Origin: JASLDZ01 sp964242895
Lineage (GTDB): Bacteria > Pseudomonadota > Alphaproteobacteria > Caulobacterales > Caulobacteraceae
Reading direction: 5' to 3'
NCBI GenBank assembly: GCA_964242895.1
Contig: CAXTBN010000043.1
Coordinates: 1-24,720 of the forward strand
Length of the DNA stretch: 24,720 nt
Of the stretch, positions 16,544 through 23,923 are shown piece after piece. Numbering within the stretch: the stretch's first letter is position 1; every line of letters starts with the position of its first letter. The notes beneath the pieces were generated by a model. It saw only the letters and a program-made list of their open reading frames with translations. It had not been told where the DNA came from and did not search any database. The position numbers and the translations under genes were made by a program.

Positions 16544-16780
16544 CTACGGCTTGGCGGGCGCGTTCCGGGCGGCGGCCTCCACGGGCGTCGGGCGGCCGGT
16601 GAAGCGGCTGACGGAGACGGGGATGCCGCACTCGTGGTCCTGCGCCGACCACCAGCGTCCGGCCGCCTCGCAGCGCTGGCGGGGACGCACCACGGTGTAG
16701 CTGTAAGTCCAGCTCGCGATCGACAGCACCGCGAACAGCGCCAGGAACACGAGGCGGATCGTGCCGAGGTTCTTGATCAT
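16544..16780 (-). CDS. Small single-helix membrane protein, unknown function
   Basis: A 78-residue protein beginning MIKNLGTIRLVFLALFAVLS, with one hydrophobic segment (about 8-30) and a short soluble C-terminal part holding two cysteines, Cys37 and Cys51, and two adjacent tryptophans (GRWWSAQDHECGIPV). If the C-terminus faces the periplasm the cysteines could form a disulfide. The frame continues upstream without a better start; the ATG at 16780 begins exactly at a signal-anchor-like sequence. The stop is three bases from the hemF stop on the other strand. I do not recognise the family. Confidence 0.65.
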   Translation of the reverse strand: MIKNLGTIRLVFLALFAVLSIASWTYSYTVVRPRQRCEAAGRWWSAQDHECGIPVSVSRFTGRPTPVEAAARNAPAKP

Positions 16781-16936
16781 CGTGCTCGGCAGATGGCCCA
16801 GGCTCGCTCGGCCGGCAAGGGTGTTCCTGCTGCTCCCCTTGACCTCGCCGCCGCCTGCGCGTTTTGACAGCGGCGACACGCGCCGCCGCCGAACGCGCGG
16901 CCGACACGCTGAAGCTCGAACCGCCAAGGAACGCCG

Positions 16937-17686
16937 ATGAAGGTGCTGGTCCCGGTCAAACGGGTGATCGACTACAACGTGAAGGCGCGCGTGAAGCCCG
17001 ACCAGACGGGCGTGGACCTCGCCAACGTGAAGATGAGCATGAACCCCTTCGACGAGATCGCCGTCGAGGAGGCCGTGCGCCTGAAGGAGCGGGGGATCGC
17101 CACCGAGGTGGTGGCCGTCTCCATCGGCGTGCAGCAGTGCCAGGAGACCATCCGCACCGCGCTCGCCATGGGCGCCGACCGCGGCGTCCACGTGCTCACC
17201 GACGCCGACCTGGAGCCCCTGTCGGTGGCCAAGGTGCTCAAAGGCGTGGTCGAGGCCGAGCAGCCCAAGCTGGTGCTGATGGGCAAGCAGGCCATCGACG
17301 GCGACAATAACGCCACCGGCCAGATGCTCGCCGCCCTGCTCGACCAGCCGCAGGCCACCTTCGCCTCCAAGCTCGAGATCGAGGGCGACACCGCCAAGGT
17401 GACGCGCGAGATCGACGGCGGGCTGCAGACGTTGGAGGTCAGCCTCCCCGCCGTGGTGACGGTGGACCTGCGCCTGAACGAGCCGCGCTACGCGTCGCTC
17501 CCCAACATCATGAAAGCCAAGAAGAAGCCGATCGACGCCAAGACGATCGCCGACTACGGCGTGGACCCTGCGCCGCGGCTCAAGGTGCTCAAGGTGACCG
17601 AGCCGCCGAAGCGTGGCGGCGGGATCAAGGTGACCGACGTCGCCGACCTCGTGATGAAGCTCAAGAACGAAGCGGGAGTGCTCTGA
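16937..17686 (+). CDS. etfB: Electron transfer flavoprotein beta subunit
   Basis: The AMP-binding subunit of ETF, which takes electrons from acyl-CoA dehydrogenases and passes them to ETF-ubiquinone oxidoreductase. The 249-residue protein begins MKVLVPVKRVIDYNVK, has KMSMNPFDEIAVEEAVRLKE, LVLMGKQAIDGDNNATGQML, and the EtfB signature region VVTVDLRLNEPRYASLPNI. The C-terminal recognition-loop-like segment ends MKLKNEAGVL. AAGGA (16926-16930) lies six bases before the ATG. Two bases separate its stop from etfA. The first gene of a plus-strand run; a consensus-like TTGACA is at 16864-16869 but no matching -10 is clear. Confidence 0.97.
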   Translation: MKVLVPVKRVIDYNVKARVKPDQTGVDLANVKMSMNPFDEIAVEEAVRLKERGIATEVVAVSIGVQQCQETIRTALAMGADRGVHVLTDADLEPLSVAKVLKGVVEAEQPKLVLMGKQAIDGDNNATGQMLAALLDQPQATFASKLEIEGDTAKVTREIDGGLQTLEVSLPAVVTVDLRLNEPRYASLPNIMKAKKKPIDAKTIADYGVDPAPRLKVLKVTEPPKRGGGIKVTDVADLVMKLKNEAGVL

Positions 17687-17688
17687 CC

Positions 17689-18633
17689 ATGGCCGTGCTC
17701 GTCATCGCCGACCACGACGGATCCACGATCCGCGACACCACGCTGAAGACGCTCGCCGCGGCGCAGAAGATCGGCGGCGACGTCGACGTGCTGGTGCTGG
17801 GCTCCGGCGCGCAGGCCGCCGCTCAGGCCGCCGCCAACGCCGCAGGCGTGCGAAAGGCGCTGCTGGCCGACAGCGACGCCCTGGGCCATCAGGTGGCCGA
17901 GGCCGTGGTGGACGCCGTGGTGCCGCTCGCCGCAGGCTACGACGTGATCCTGTTCCCCTCCACCTCGAACGGGAAGAACGCCGCGCCGCGGTTGGCCGCG
18001 AAGCTCGACGTCTCGCCGATCAGCGACGTGGTCGAGGTGGTGGACGCCCACACCTTCGTGCGCCCCATCTACGCCGGCAACGCCCTGGAGACGGTGCAGT
18101 CGAGCGACGCCAAGATCGTCGCCACCGTGCGTCCGACCGCCTTCAAGGCGGTGGAGGCGACCGGCGGGTCGGGGACTGTCGAGACCGTCGGCGCAGGGTC
18201 CGCCACCGGCGAGGAGGCCAAGTTCCTCAGCGACGAGGTGGTGAAGAGCGACCGTCCCGAACTCGGGGGCGCCAAGATCGTGGTCTCCGGCGGCCGCGCG
18301 CTGGGCTCGGCGGAGGAGTTCCACGCCGTGCTCGAGCCCCTGGCCGACAAGCTCGGCGCCGCGGTCGGCGCCTCGCGCGCCGCCGTGGACGCGGGCTACG
18401 CGCCGAACGACTACCAAGTGGGCCAGACAGGCAAGGTGGTCGCGCCCGACCTCTACATCGCGGTGGGCATCTCCGGCGCAATCCAGCACCTGGCGGGCAT
18501 GAAGGACTCCAAGACCATCGTGGCCATCAACAAGGACGCCGACGCGCCCATCTTCCAAGTGGCCGACTATGGCTTGGTGGCCGACTACAAGACCGCCGTG
18601 CCCGAGCTGATCGCCGAGCTTTCAAAGAGCTGA
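17689..18633 (+). CDS. etfA: Electron transfer flavoprotein alpha subunit
   Basis: The FAD-carrying partner of EtfB. The 314-residue protein has the N-terminal Rossmann-like domain (MAVLVIADHDGSTIRDTTLK, FPSTSNGKNAAPRLAAKLD), and the C-terminal FAD-binding domain with VVSGGRALGS, SRAAVDAGYAPNDYQVGQTG, and the EtfA signature PDLYIAVGISGAIQHLAGM followed by IVAINKDADAPIFQVADYG. Normal length. It begins two bases after etfB, consistent with heterodimer stoichiometry through co-translation. A strong hairpin follows 24 bases after its stop. Confidence 0.97.
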   Translation: MAVLVIADHDGSTIRDTTLKTLAAAQKIGGDVDVLVLGSGAQAAAQAAANAAGVRKALLADSDALGHQVAEAVVDAVVPLAAGYDVILFPSTSNGKNAAPRLAAKLDVSPISDVVEVVDAHTFVRPIYAGNALETVQSSDAKIVATVRPTAFKAVEATGGSGTVETVGAGSATGEEAKFLSDEVVKSDRPELGGAKIVVSGGRALGSAEEFHAVLEPLADKLGAAVGASRAAVDAGYAPNDYQVGQTGKVVAPDLYIAVGISGAIQHLAGMKDSKTIVAINKDADAPIFQVADYGLVADYKTAVPELIAELSKS

Positions 18634-18657
18634 GGCGGCGTCCCCAGCCCATCCTCG

Positions 18658-18687
18658 AAGGGGCGCGTCCGCGAGGGCGCGCCCCTT
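18658..18687 (+). terminator. Hairpin after etfBA (terminator or attenuator)
   Basis: A perfect 10-base-pair inverted repeat, AAGGGGCGCG (18658-18667) and CGCGCCCCTT (18678-18687), with a 10-base loop. It lies between etfA and the crotonase gene. The run of T after it is poor (CTGCATTC), so it may terminate weakly or protect the etfBA transcript end rather than stop all transcription into the next gene. Confidence 0.6.
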
Positions 18688-18707
18688 CTGCATTCAAGGA
18701 GCGCCTC

Positions 18708-19505
18708 TTGGCCCTGATCCGCACCGACATCGACGGCCACGTCGCCGTCCTCACCCTCACCCGCCCCGAGTCGATGAACGCCCTCGGCGCGCCGGGTGAC
18801 GGGGCGGAGATCGCCGCCGCCTGCGAGGCGATCAACGAGAACGCCGAGGTGCGCTGCGCCATCCTCACCGGCGAGGGCCGCGCCTTCTCGGCGGGGGGCG
18901 ACGTCAAGGCGATGAAGGCGCGCGAGGGCGCGTTCGCCGGCGGCGGCGTGGCGATCCGCGACAACTACCGCCGCAACATCCATCGCATCGTCCGCTCGCT
19001 GTACAACCTGGAGGTCCCGCTGGTCGCGGCGGTGAACGGGGCGGCGGTCGGCCTCGGCTGCGACGTGGCGTGCATGGCCGACATCCGCATCGCGGCCGAC
19101 ACGGCCCGCTTCGGCGTCACCTTCCTGAAGCTCGGCATCATCCCCGGCGACGGCGGCGCGTGGCTGCTGCCCCGCACTGTGGGCATGAGCTGGGCGGCCG
19201 AGCTCCTGTTCACCGGCGACCTCATCGACGCGGCGAAAGCCAAGGAGATCGGCCTCGTCAGCCACGTGGTCGCCCCCGACGCGCTGATGGCCGAAGCGCG
19301 CAAGCTGGCCGAGCGCATCGCCCAGCAGCCGCCGCACGCCCTGCGCATCGCCAAGTCGCTGCTCCGCCGCGGTCAGGAGTCGAGCTACGACACCATCCTG
19401 GAGATGTCCGCGGCCGCCCAAGGGCTGTCGCACCTGACCGAGGACCACATGGAGGGTGTCGACGCCCTCCTGGAGAAGCGCCCGGCCGTGTTCCGCGGCC
19501 GCTGA
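18708..19505 (+). CDS. Enoyl-CoA hydratase/isomerase (crotonase) family protein
   Basis: A 265-residue crotonase-fold protein. RAFSAGGDVKAM at about 58-69 and the VNGAAVGLGCDVACMADIRI oxyanion region at about 109-128 identify the family. Yet at the places where rat crotonase has Glu144 and Glu164 this protein has Asp119 (in GCDVA) and Phe139 (in FGVTFLKLG), and Asp148 appears in IPGDGG. So classical hydration is doubtful; an isomerase, thioesterase or other crotonase chemistry is possible. The start is a TTG (18708) with a strong AAGGAG (18696-18701) six bases upstream. It lies downstream of etfBA, past a hairpin, and one base before the MFS gene. A role in acyl-CoA metabolism is inferred. 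Confidence 0.88.
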   Translation: MALIRTDIDGHVAVLTLTRPESMNALGAPGDGAEIAAACEAINENAEVRCAILTGEGRAFSAGGDVKAMKAREGAFAGGGVAIRDNYRRNIHRIVRSLYNLEVPLVAAVNGAAVGLGCDVACMADIRIAADTARFGVTFLKLGIIPGDGGAWLLPRTVGMSWAAELLFTGDLIDAAKAKEIGLVSHVVAPDALMAEARKLAERIAQQPPHALRIAKSLLRRGQESSYDTILEMSAAAQGLSHLTEDHMEGVDALLEKRPAVFRGR

Positions 19506-19506
19506 G

Positions 19507-20898
19507 GTGGCCGACGGCGCGCCCGACGACGGGAGCGCGCGCCATCCGCGGCTGACGCTGCTCACGAGCATCCTGGCCTCCAGCCTCGCCTTCGTCGACG
19601 GCTCGGTCGTCAACGTCGGCCTGCCGACGATCGGGCGCAGCCTGCGCGCGCACGGGGCCGACCTGCAGTGGGTGGTCAACAGCTACCTCCTGCCGCTCAG
19701 CGCACTGCTGCTGCTCGGCGGCGCCCTGGGTGACCGGCTCGGCCGACGGCGCACCCTGGTCGCCGGCGTGAGCCTGTTCGGCGCGGCCTCGCTGGCCTGC
19801 GCGCTGGCCCCTTCCCTGCCCTGGCTGCTGGCGGCCCGCGCGGCGCAGGGCGTCGGCGCGGCGTTGCTGATGCCCAACAGCCTGGCGCTGCTCGGAGCCA
19901 CCTTCTCCGGCGAGAAGCGCGGGCGCGCCATCGGGCTCTGGGCCGCGACGGGGGCCGCCATGGGCGCGCTGGGTCCGGTGCTGGGTGGAGCGCTGATCGA
20001 CACGGTGGGCTGGCGAGCGGTGTTCCTGATCAACCTGCCGCTCGCCGCCGGCGCGGTCGCCCTGGCGCTGCTGTTCGTACACGACCCGAAGACGGAGGGC
20101 CGGGCGCCCCTCGACGCAGCCGGAGCGGCGCTGGCGACCGTCGCCCTGGGCGCGCTGACCTGGGCGCTCACGGTTGGAAGTGGGCGTACGGGCTGGACAC
20201 CGCAGGCGTGGGCGACGCTCGCCGCCGGAGCCGGCCTGGCCGCCGCCTTCGTCGCGGTGGAACTGCGGCGGGGTGACCGCGCCATGGCCCCGCCCGCCAT
20301 GTTCGGTTCGGCGAGTTTCGTGGGCCTGACGCTGCTGACGCTCCTGCTGTACGGCGCCATGGGCGGACTGTTCGTCGTCATCCCCTACATGCTGCAGCGG
20401 CTGCAGGGTTGGAGCGCGGTGCAGGCGGGCGCGGGGCTGCTCCCCCTGCCGCTGATCCTGGCGGCGGCCTCACCGGTGATGGGCGGCCTGGCGGGACGGA
20501 TCGGGCCGAGGCTGCCGCTGTCGGTGGGGCCGATCGTGACGGCGGCGGGCGTGCTGCTGGCCATGCGGGCGCAGGCGGGCGCGAGTTACTGGACCACGCT
20601 GTTCCCCGCCCTGGTGGTGATCGCGGCGGGCATGGCGGGCGCGGTGGCCCCGCTCACCACGGCGGTGCTGGGCTCGGTGGACGCGGAGCACACCGGTTCG
20701 GCCTCCGGGCTGAACAGCGCGGTGGCGCGGACGGGCGGGCTGGTCGCCACCGCGTTGCTGGGCGGCGTGCTGTCGGCGGAGGGGCCGGCGCTCCTGGGCC
20801 AGTTCCGCCTGGCGTGCGCGGCGGGGGCCGCGGCGGCGGCGGCGGCCGGAGTCTGCGCCTTCCTGCTGGTCCGCAACCCGAAGCGGACAGCCTCCTGA
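19507..20898 (+). CDS. MFS exporter, DHA2 (EmrB/QacA) type
   Basis: A 463-residue major facilitator transporter. The DHA2 N-terminal signature VDGSVVNVGLPTIGRSL (first helix), LQWVVNSYLLPLSALLLLGG, motif A GDRLGRRRTLV and the motif C-like GPVLGGALIDTVGWRAVFLINL are all seen. About 14 hydrophobic segments follow, which fits the proton-antiport drug-efflux group. The start is taken as GTG (19507), one base after the crotonase stop; an in-frame ATG at 19456 would lie inside that gene. Family members export drugs, dyes or metabolites; no local regulator (TetR/MarR) or adaptor (EmrA) is present, so the substrate is unknown. Confidence 0.9.
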   Translation: MADGAPDDGSARHPRLTLLTSILASSLAFVDGSVVNVGLPTIGRSLRAHGADLQWVVNSYLLPLSALLLLGGALGDRLGRRRTLVAGVSLFGAASLACALAPSLPWLLAARAAQGVGAALLMPNSLALLGATFSGEKRGRAIGLWAATGAAMGALGPVLGGALIDTVGWRAVFLINLPLAAGAVALALLFVHDPKTEGRAPLDAAGAALATVALGALTWALTVGSGRTGWTPQAWATLAAGAGLAAAFVAVELRRGDRAMAPPAMFGSASFVGLTLLTLLLYGAMGGLFVVIPYMLQRLQGWSAVQAGAGLLPLPLILAAASPVMGGLAGRIGPRLPLSVGPIVTAAGVLLAMRAQAGASYWTTLFPALVVIAAGMAGAVAPLTTAVLGSVDAEHTGSASGLNSAVARTGGLVATALLGGVLSAEGPALLGQFRLACAAGAAAAAAAGVCAFLLVRNPKRTAS

Positions 20899-20908
20899 TC
20901 CCGCCCCC

Positions 20909-22918
20909 TCAGCCGGGCAGCAGGTAGCGGCAGGTGCGGTCTGCCGGATCGTGGGCGAGGATGCGTTCGTACAGGCCCAGGCTCTCGCCCACGGCGCGCT
21001 CCACGTCCTCGGGCAGCAGGAAACCTTCGCCCACCGAGCGGCCCGCCGCCGTGCGGAGTTTGGCTTCGAGGTCGGCGCGACCGCCGTAGCGAGCCGCGAG
21101 CGACGGACGCGGGTCGTGCGCCGCCGCCCGCTCGGCTTCCGTACGCGAGAACGGCAGGAAGCTGCCGTCGAAGCGAGCGGTGTAGTCGGGGAAGCCGGTG
21201 GCGGGGTCACGGCCGTTCCAGCCCGTATGGGTGCCGAGCGGGACCTGCAGCTCGAGCAGGCGCACGCCGCCGCGGTCGTTGCCGTCCGCGTCAGGGGCCG
21301 GGACGCGCGCGCCGAAGGGCGCACCCTGCCGCGGAGGCGTGGTGGACGTGTCGAGCCTCGGCTCCGCCAGGTTCTGCGGCGGCGGGTCGAGGCCGATGGT
21401 CGGAAACACGGCGCGATAGGCCGCCGTCGTCACGAGCTCCCCCCGGTCGACGCGCGGGTAGGCGCTCGGCGGCGGCGCCGCGCCCCCGCCCGCCCAGCGG
21501 TCCAGCGCCAACAGCAGCGCGCGCATGGGCAGGTAGTGGTCGGTCGTGGAGACGCAGTTCACGTACGGGCTGCGCTCGCGCGAGCGGCCGACGTAGTGCT
21601 GCGCGCCCATGAAGCCGTACAGGCGGGCTTCCGGTGCTGGCGCGACGTCGGCGCGGCCGTCGGGCGTCGTGGCGATCAGCGAGGCGTCGCGGTTCCAGAA
21701 CTCGGTGGAGGTGTTGGCGTAGATCAGCTTGGGCGCGCGGCCCTGCACGTCGCGCGCCCGGTCCAGCGTGCTCGCCGTCGCGCCCGTCACGGGGTCGCGT
21801 GTGGGCGCGGTGGTGAACGGGAAGGCGTCTGATGGGAAGTCGTGCTCTTCGAGGTTCGACGGATGGCGCGTGGGCTGGGCGAAGCGGGCGTTGAACCCCG
21901 CCGAGCCGCCGCCGCCCGGCACCTGCAGGAAGGCGCCGTCGAACACGAGCCGACCCTGCGCATCCTTGTCGAACCCGTCGTGCAGCATGCGCCCGATCAC
22001 CCGCGCGCTCTGGCTGATGCCGAAGATCAGCGTGCGCCGGGGCGGCGGGGCGCCCTCGAGCGGGTGGTCGCGGAGCCAGGCGAGCAGGTCGCGGATGCCC
22101 GCCAGCCCGGCCCCGCTGATCACCGGGTCGCGCGAGGTGTAGGTGACGTCGTAGATGCGCCCGGGCCGAAAGCCGTCCTCCAGCCGCACGCGTCCAGGGC
22201 CGCCGGGCTGTTCCGGCGCGAGGAGGCGCCAGCGGTCGCGCGGCAGGATGCGCCGGGGACCGTCCGGGCGATCGCGCTCGGTCAGCGTCGCGCCCGGCTC
22301 GTCGAGGTCGGCGGGCGGGTAGGCGAGGCCGCGCTGGCCGGCGTAGGCGGCGACGGTCGCGGGCGCGGAGACGATCAGCTCGTTCTGCACGCGCCCGCTC
22401 ACGCCCTGCGCGACGGGCGGCGTCAGCACGAGCGGTCGACTGCCCGGCGCGCCCGGCGCCACGTCCCAGGTCCAGGCGCTCCACAGGAGCGTGAAACCGT
22501 GGCGCATGAGGAAGCCGTCGCCCGCGTCGGCCGCGGTGGTCGGGTCGTTGTTCGCCGGGCCGCGGCCGTCGACCTGGCCCAGGATCGCGACGCCGCCGCG
22601 GTTGTTCACGTCGTACAGCAGCGTCGACGGCCGGCGCTCGACGGGGCGGAGCATCACGAACTCGGTGGTGAACACGACCCTGCCCGAGGAGGCGCGCGGC
22701 GCCCGATCGAGGTCGATAACGACGCGGTCCGCCGCCGAGGCCGGATCGAGCGCCACCGTGGCGCGGCCGCGCAGCTTCTCGTACGGGCCCACGTCGCCGA
22801 ACCGCTCGCCCGCGGCGAAGGGCGTGCGCTCCAGCACCTCCACCCGCGTCACCTCGGCGCGCGCCGAGGCGGCCGTCAGCGCCAGCCCGATCCCAACCGC
22901 CCACGCCCGCGCCTGCAT
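20909..22918 (-). CDS. Large exported alpha/beta hydrolase-domain protein
   Basis: A 669-residue protein with a signal peptide (MQARAWAVGIGLALTAASARA, cleavage near residue 21). It matches by eye the large proteobacterial proteins annotated as alpha/beta hydrolase domain-containing: an N-terminal beta-rich part with FGDVGPYEKLRGRATVALDP and LLYDVNNRGG, then a hydrolase domain with GISQSARVIGRML, where Ser302 is the likely nucleophile, and further blocks such as IYANTSTEFWNRDASLI, ARLYGFMGAQHYVG and VSTTDHYLPMRALL; the histidine of QHY or DHY may be catalytic. No characterised function is known to me for close relatives. It converges on the MFS gene with 10 bases between stops and is divergent from the small lipoprotein gene across 143 bases. 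Confidence 0.85.
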   Translation of the reverse strand: MQARAWAVGIGLALTAASARAEVTRVEVLERTPFAAGERFGDVGPYEKLRGRATVALDPASAADRVVIDLDRAPRASSGRVVFTTEFVMLRPVERRPSTLLYDVNNRGGVAILGQVDGRGPANNDPTTAADAGDGFLMRHGFTLLWSAWTWDVAPGAPGSRPLVLTPPVAQGVSGRVQNELIVSAPATVAAYAGQRGLAYPPADLDEPGATLTERDRPDGPRRILPRDRWRLLAPEQPGGPGRVRLEDGFRPGRIYDVTYTSRDPVISGAGLAGIRDLLAWLRDHPLEGAPPPRRTLIFGISQSARVIGRMLHDGFDKDAQGRLVFDGAFLQVPGGGGSAGFNARFAQPTRHPSNLEEHDFPSDAFPFTTAPTRDPVTGATASTLDRARDVQGRAPKLIYANTSTEFWNRDASLIATTPDGRADVAPAPEARLYGFMGAQHYVGRSRERSPYVNCVSTTDHYLPMRALLLALDRWAGGGAAPPPSAYPRVDRGELVTTAAYRAVFPTIGLDPPPQNLAEPRLDTSTTPPRQGAPFGARVPAPDADGNDRGGVRLLELQVPLGTHTGWNGRDPATGFPDYTARFDGSFLPFSRTEAERAAAHDPRPSLAARYGGRADLEAKLRTAAGRSVGEGFLLPEDVERAVGESLGLYERILAHDPADRTCRYLLPG

Positions 22919-23061
22919 CGCCGATCCCCCCGAGGCGGCAGGCTAGCCGGCCGGTGGGATCACGCAAGCGGCGGGGCGCCTGAGGTGCGGTGCGGCGATC
23001 CGTCCGCCGCTTCGCCGTCGGCGGTCATCTTCCGGGAACCGGTCGCGTGTAGGAGACAGGC

Positions 23062-23271
23062 ATGTTCCGCGCCCTGCTCGGCCTGGCCCTGGCCGCCCTC
23101 GTCGCTCCGCTGGGCGGATGCGTCGCCGTCGCCGCCGTCGACGCCGTGGGCACGGTCGCCGCCGTCACGGTGAAGACGGGCGCCAAGGTCGCCGGAGCCG
23201 GCGTAGGCCTCGCCGCGGACGGCGTGGGCGCCGTCGGGCACGCGGTGACGGGCGGCGGCGCCCGCCACTGA
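23062..23271 (+). CDS. Very small glycine/alanine/valine-rich lipoprotein
   Basis: A 69-residue protein with a lipoprotein signal MFRALLGLALAALVAPLGGC; the lipobox LGGC puts the lipidated cysteine at 20. The mature 50 residues are almost entirely Ala, Val, Gly and Thr (VAAVDAVGTVAAVTVKTGAK, then a Gly/Val/Ala repeat-like tail ending GGGARH). An excellent ribosome site AGGAG (23051-23055) lies six bases before the ATG, which is the main support for a real gene. It is alone on its strand, between the large hydrolase and queE. Function unknown. Confidence 0.75.
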   Translation: MFRALLGLALAALVAPLGGCVAVAAVDAVGTVAAVTVKTGAKVAGAGVGLAADGVGAVGHAVTGGGARH

Positions 23272-23287
23272 GGCCCTGCGGACGCGC

Positions 23288-23920
23288 CTACGGGATGCCC
23301 AGCACCTTGTGCGTCTGCACGCTCAGGCGCCAGCGGGGGTGGTCGAGGCAGTAGGCGATCGCCGCCTGCGTGTTGGCGATCCGGTCCGGGCCGTCCATCG
23401 GCTGCAGAAGGAAACGGTCGAAGGCGAGCTGTTCGAAGCGCTCGGGCGGCGCCTCCGCCTGCGGGAAAACGAGCTTCAGCTCGTGGCCCGCGGTCTGTAC
23501 GACGGGCTGCACGCCCTTCGGGCTCACGCAGATCCAGTCGAGCCCCGCGGGCGCCGGCAGGGTGCCGTTGGTCTCCACCGCGACCGAGAAGCCTCGCGCG
23601 TGAAAGGCGTCGATCAGCTCGGGGTCGAGCTGCAGGAAGGGCTCGCCGCCCGTGCACACCACCAGCCGGTCGCCCTCGCCGCCTCGCCACAGCGCCGCAG
23701 CCGCGTCCGCCAGGGCGTCCGGCGTGGCGAAGCGGCCGCCGCCCGGACCGTCCATCCCCACGAAGTCGGTGTCGCAGAAGATGCAGGCGGCGGAGGCGCG
23801 GTCCTCCTCGCGCCCGCTCCACAGGTTGCAGCCGGCGAAGCGGCAGAAGACGGCGGCGCGGCCCGCCTGCCCACCCTCGCCCTGCAGCGTGAGGAACAGC
23901 TCCTTGACGGCGTAGGACAC
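23288..23920 (-). CDS. queE: 7-carboxy-7-deazaguanine synthase QueE
   Basis: Radical SAM enzyme that contracts 6-carboxy-tetrahydropterin to 7-carboxy-7-deazaguanine in queuosine synthesis. The 210-residue protein has the QueE N-terminus VKELFLTLQGEGGQAGRAAV. Its cluster cysteines are Cys31, Cys46 and Cys49, the CX14CX2C spacing seen in one QueE subgroup in place of CX3CX2C. VVCTGGEPFLQLD, VETNGT and DWICVSPKG follow as in the family. The start is a GTG (23920) with GGAGG (minus strand, 23933-23929) eight bases upstream, inside the end of queC, three bases downstream of its stop. Confidence 0.96.
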   Translation of the reverse strand: MSYAVKELFLTLQGEGGQAGRAAVFCRFAGCNLWSGREEDRASAACIFCDTDFVGMDGPGGGRFATPDALADAAAALWRGGEGDRLVVCTGGEPFLQLDPELIDAFHARGFSVAVETNGTLPAPAGLDWICVSPKGVQPVVQTAGHELKLVFPQAEAPPERFEQLAFDRFLLQPMDGPDRIANTQAAIAYCLDHPRWRLSVQTHKVLGIP

Positions 23921-23923
23921 GGG

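Noticed and set aside
16864..16869. Perfect TTGACA upstream of etfB
   Set aside because: No matching -10 element at 16-18 bases downstream; could be chance, so it is not listed as a promoter.
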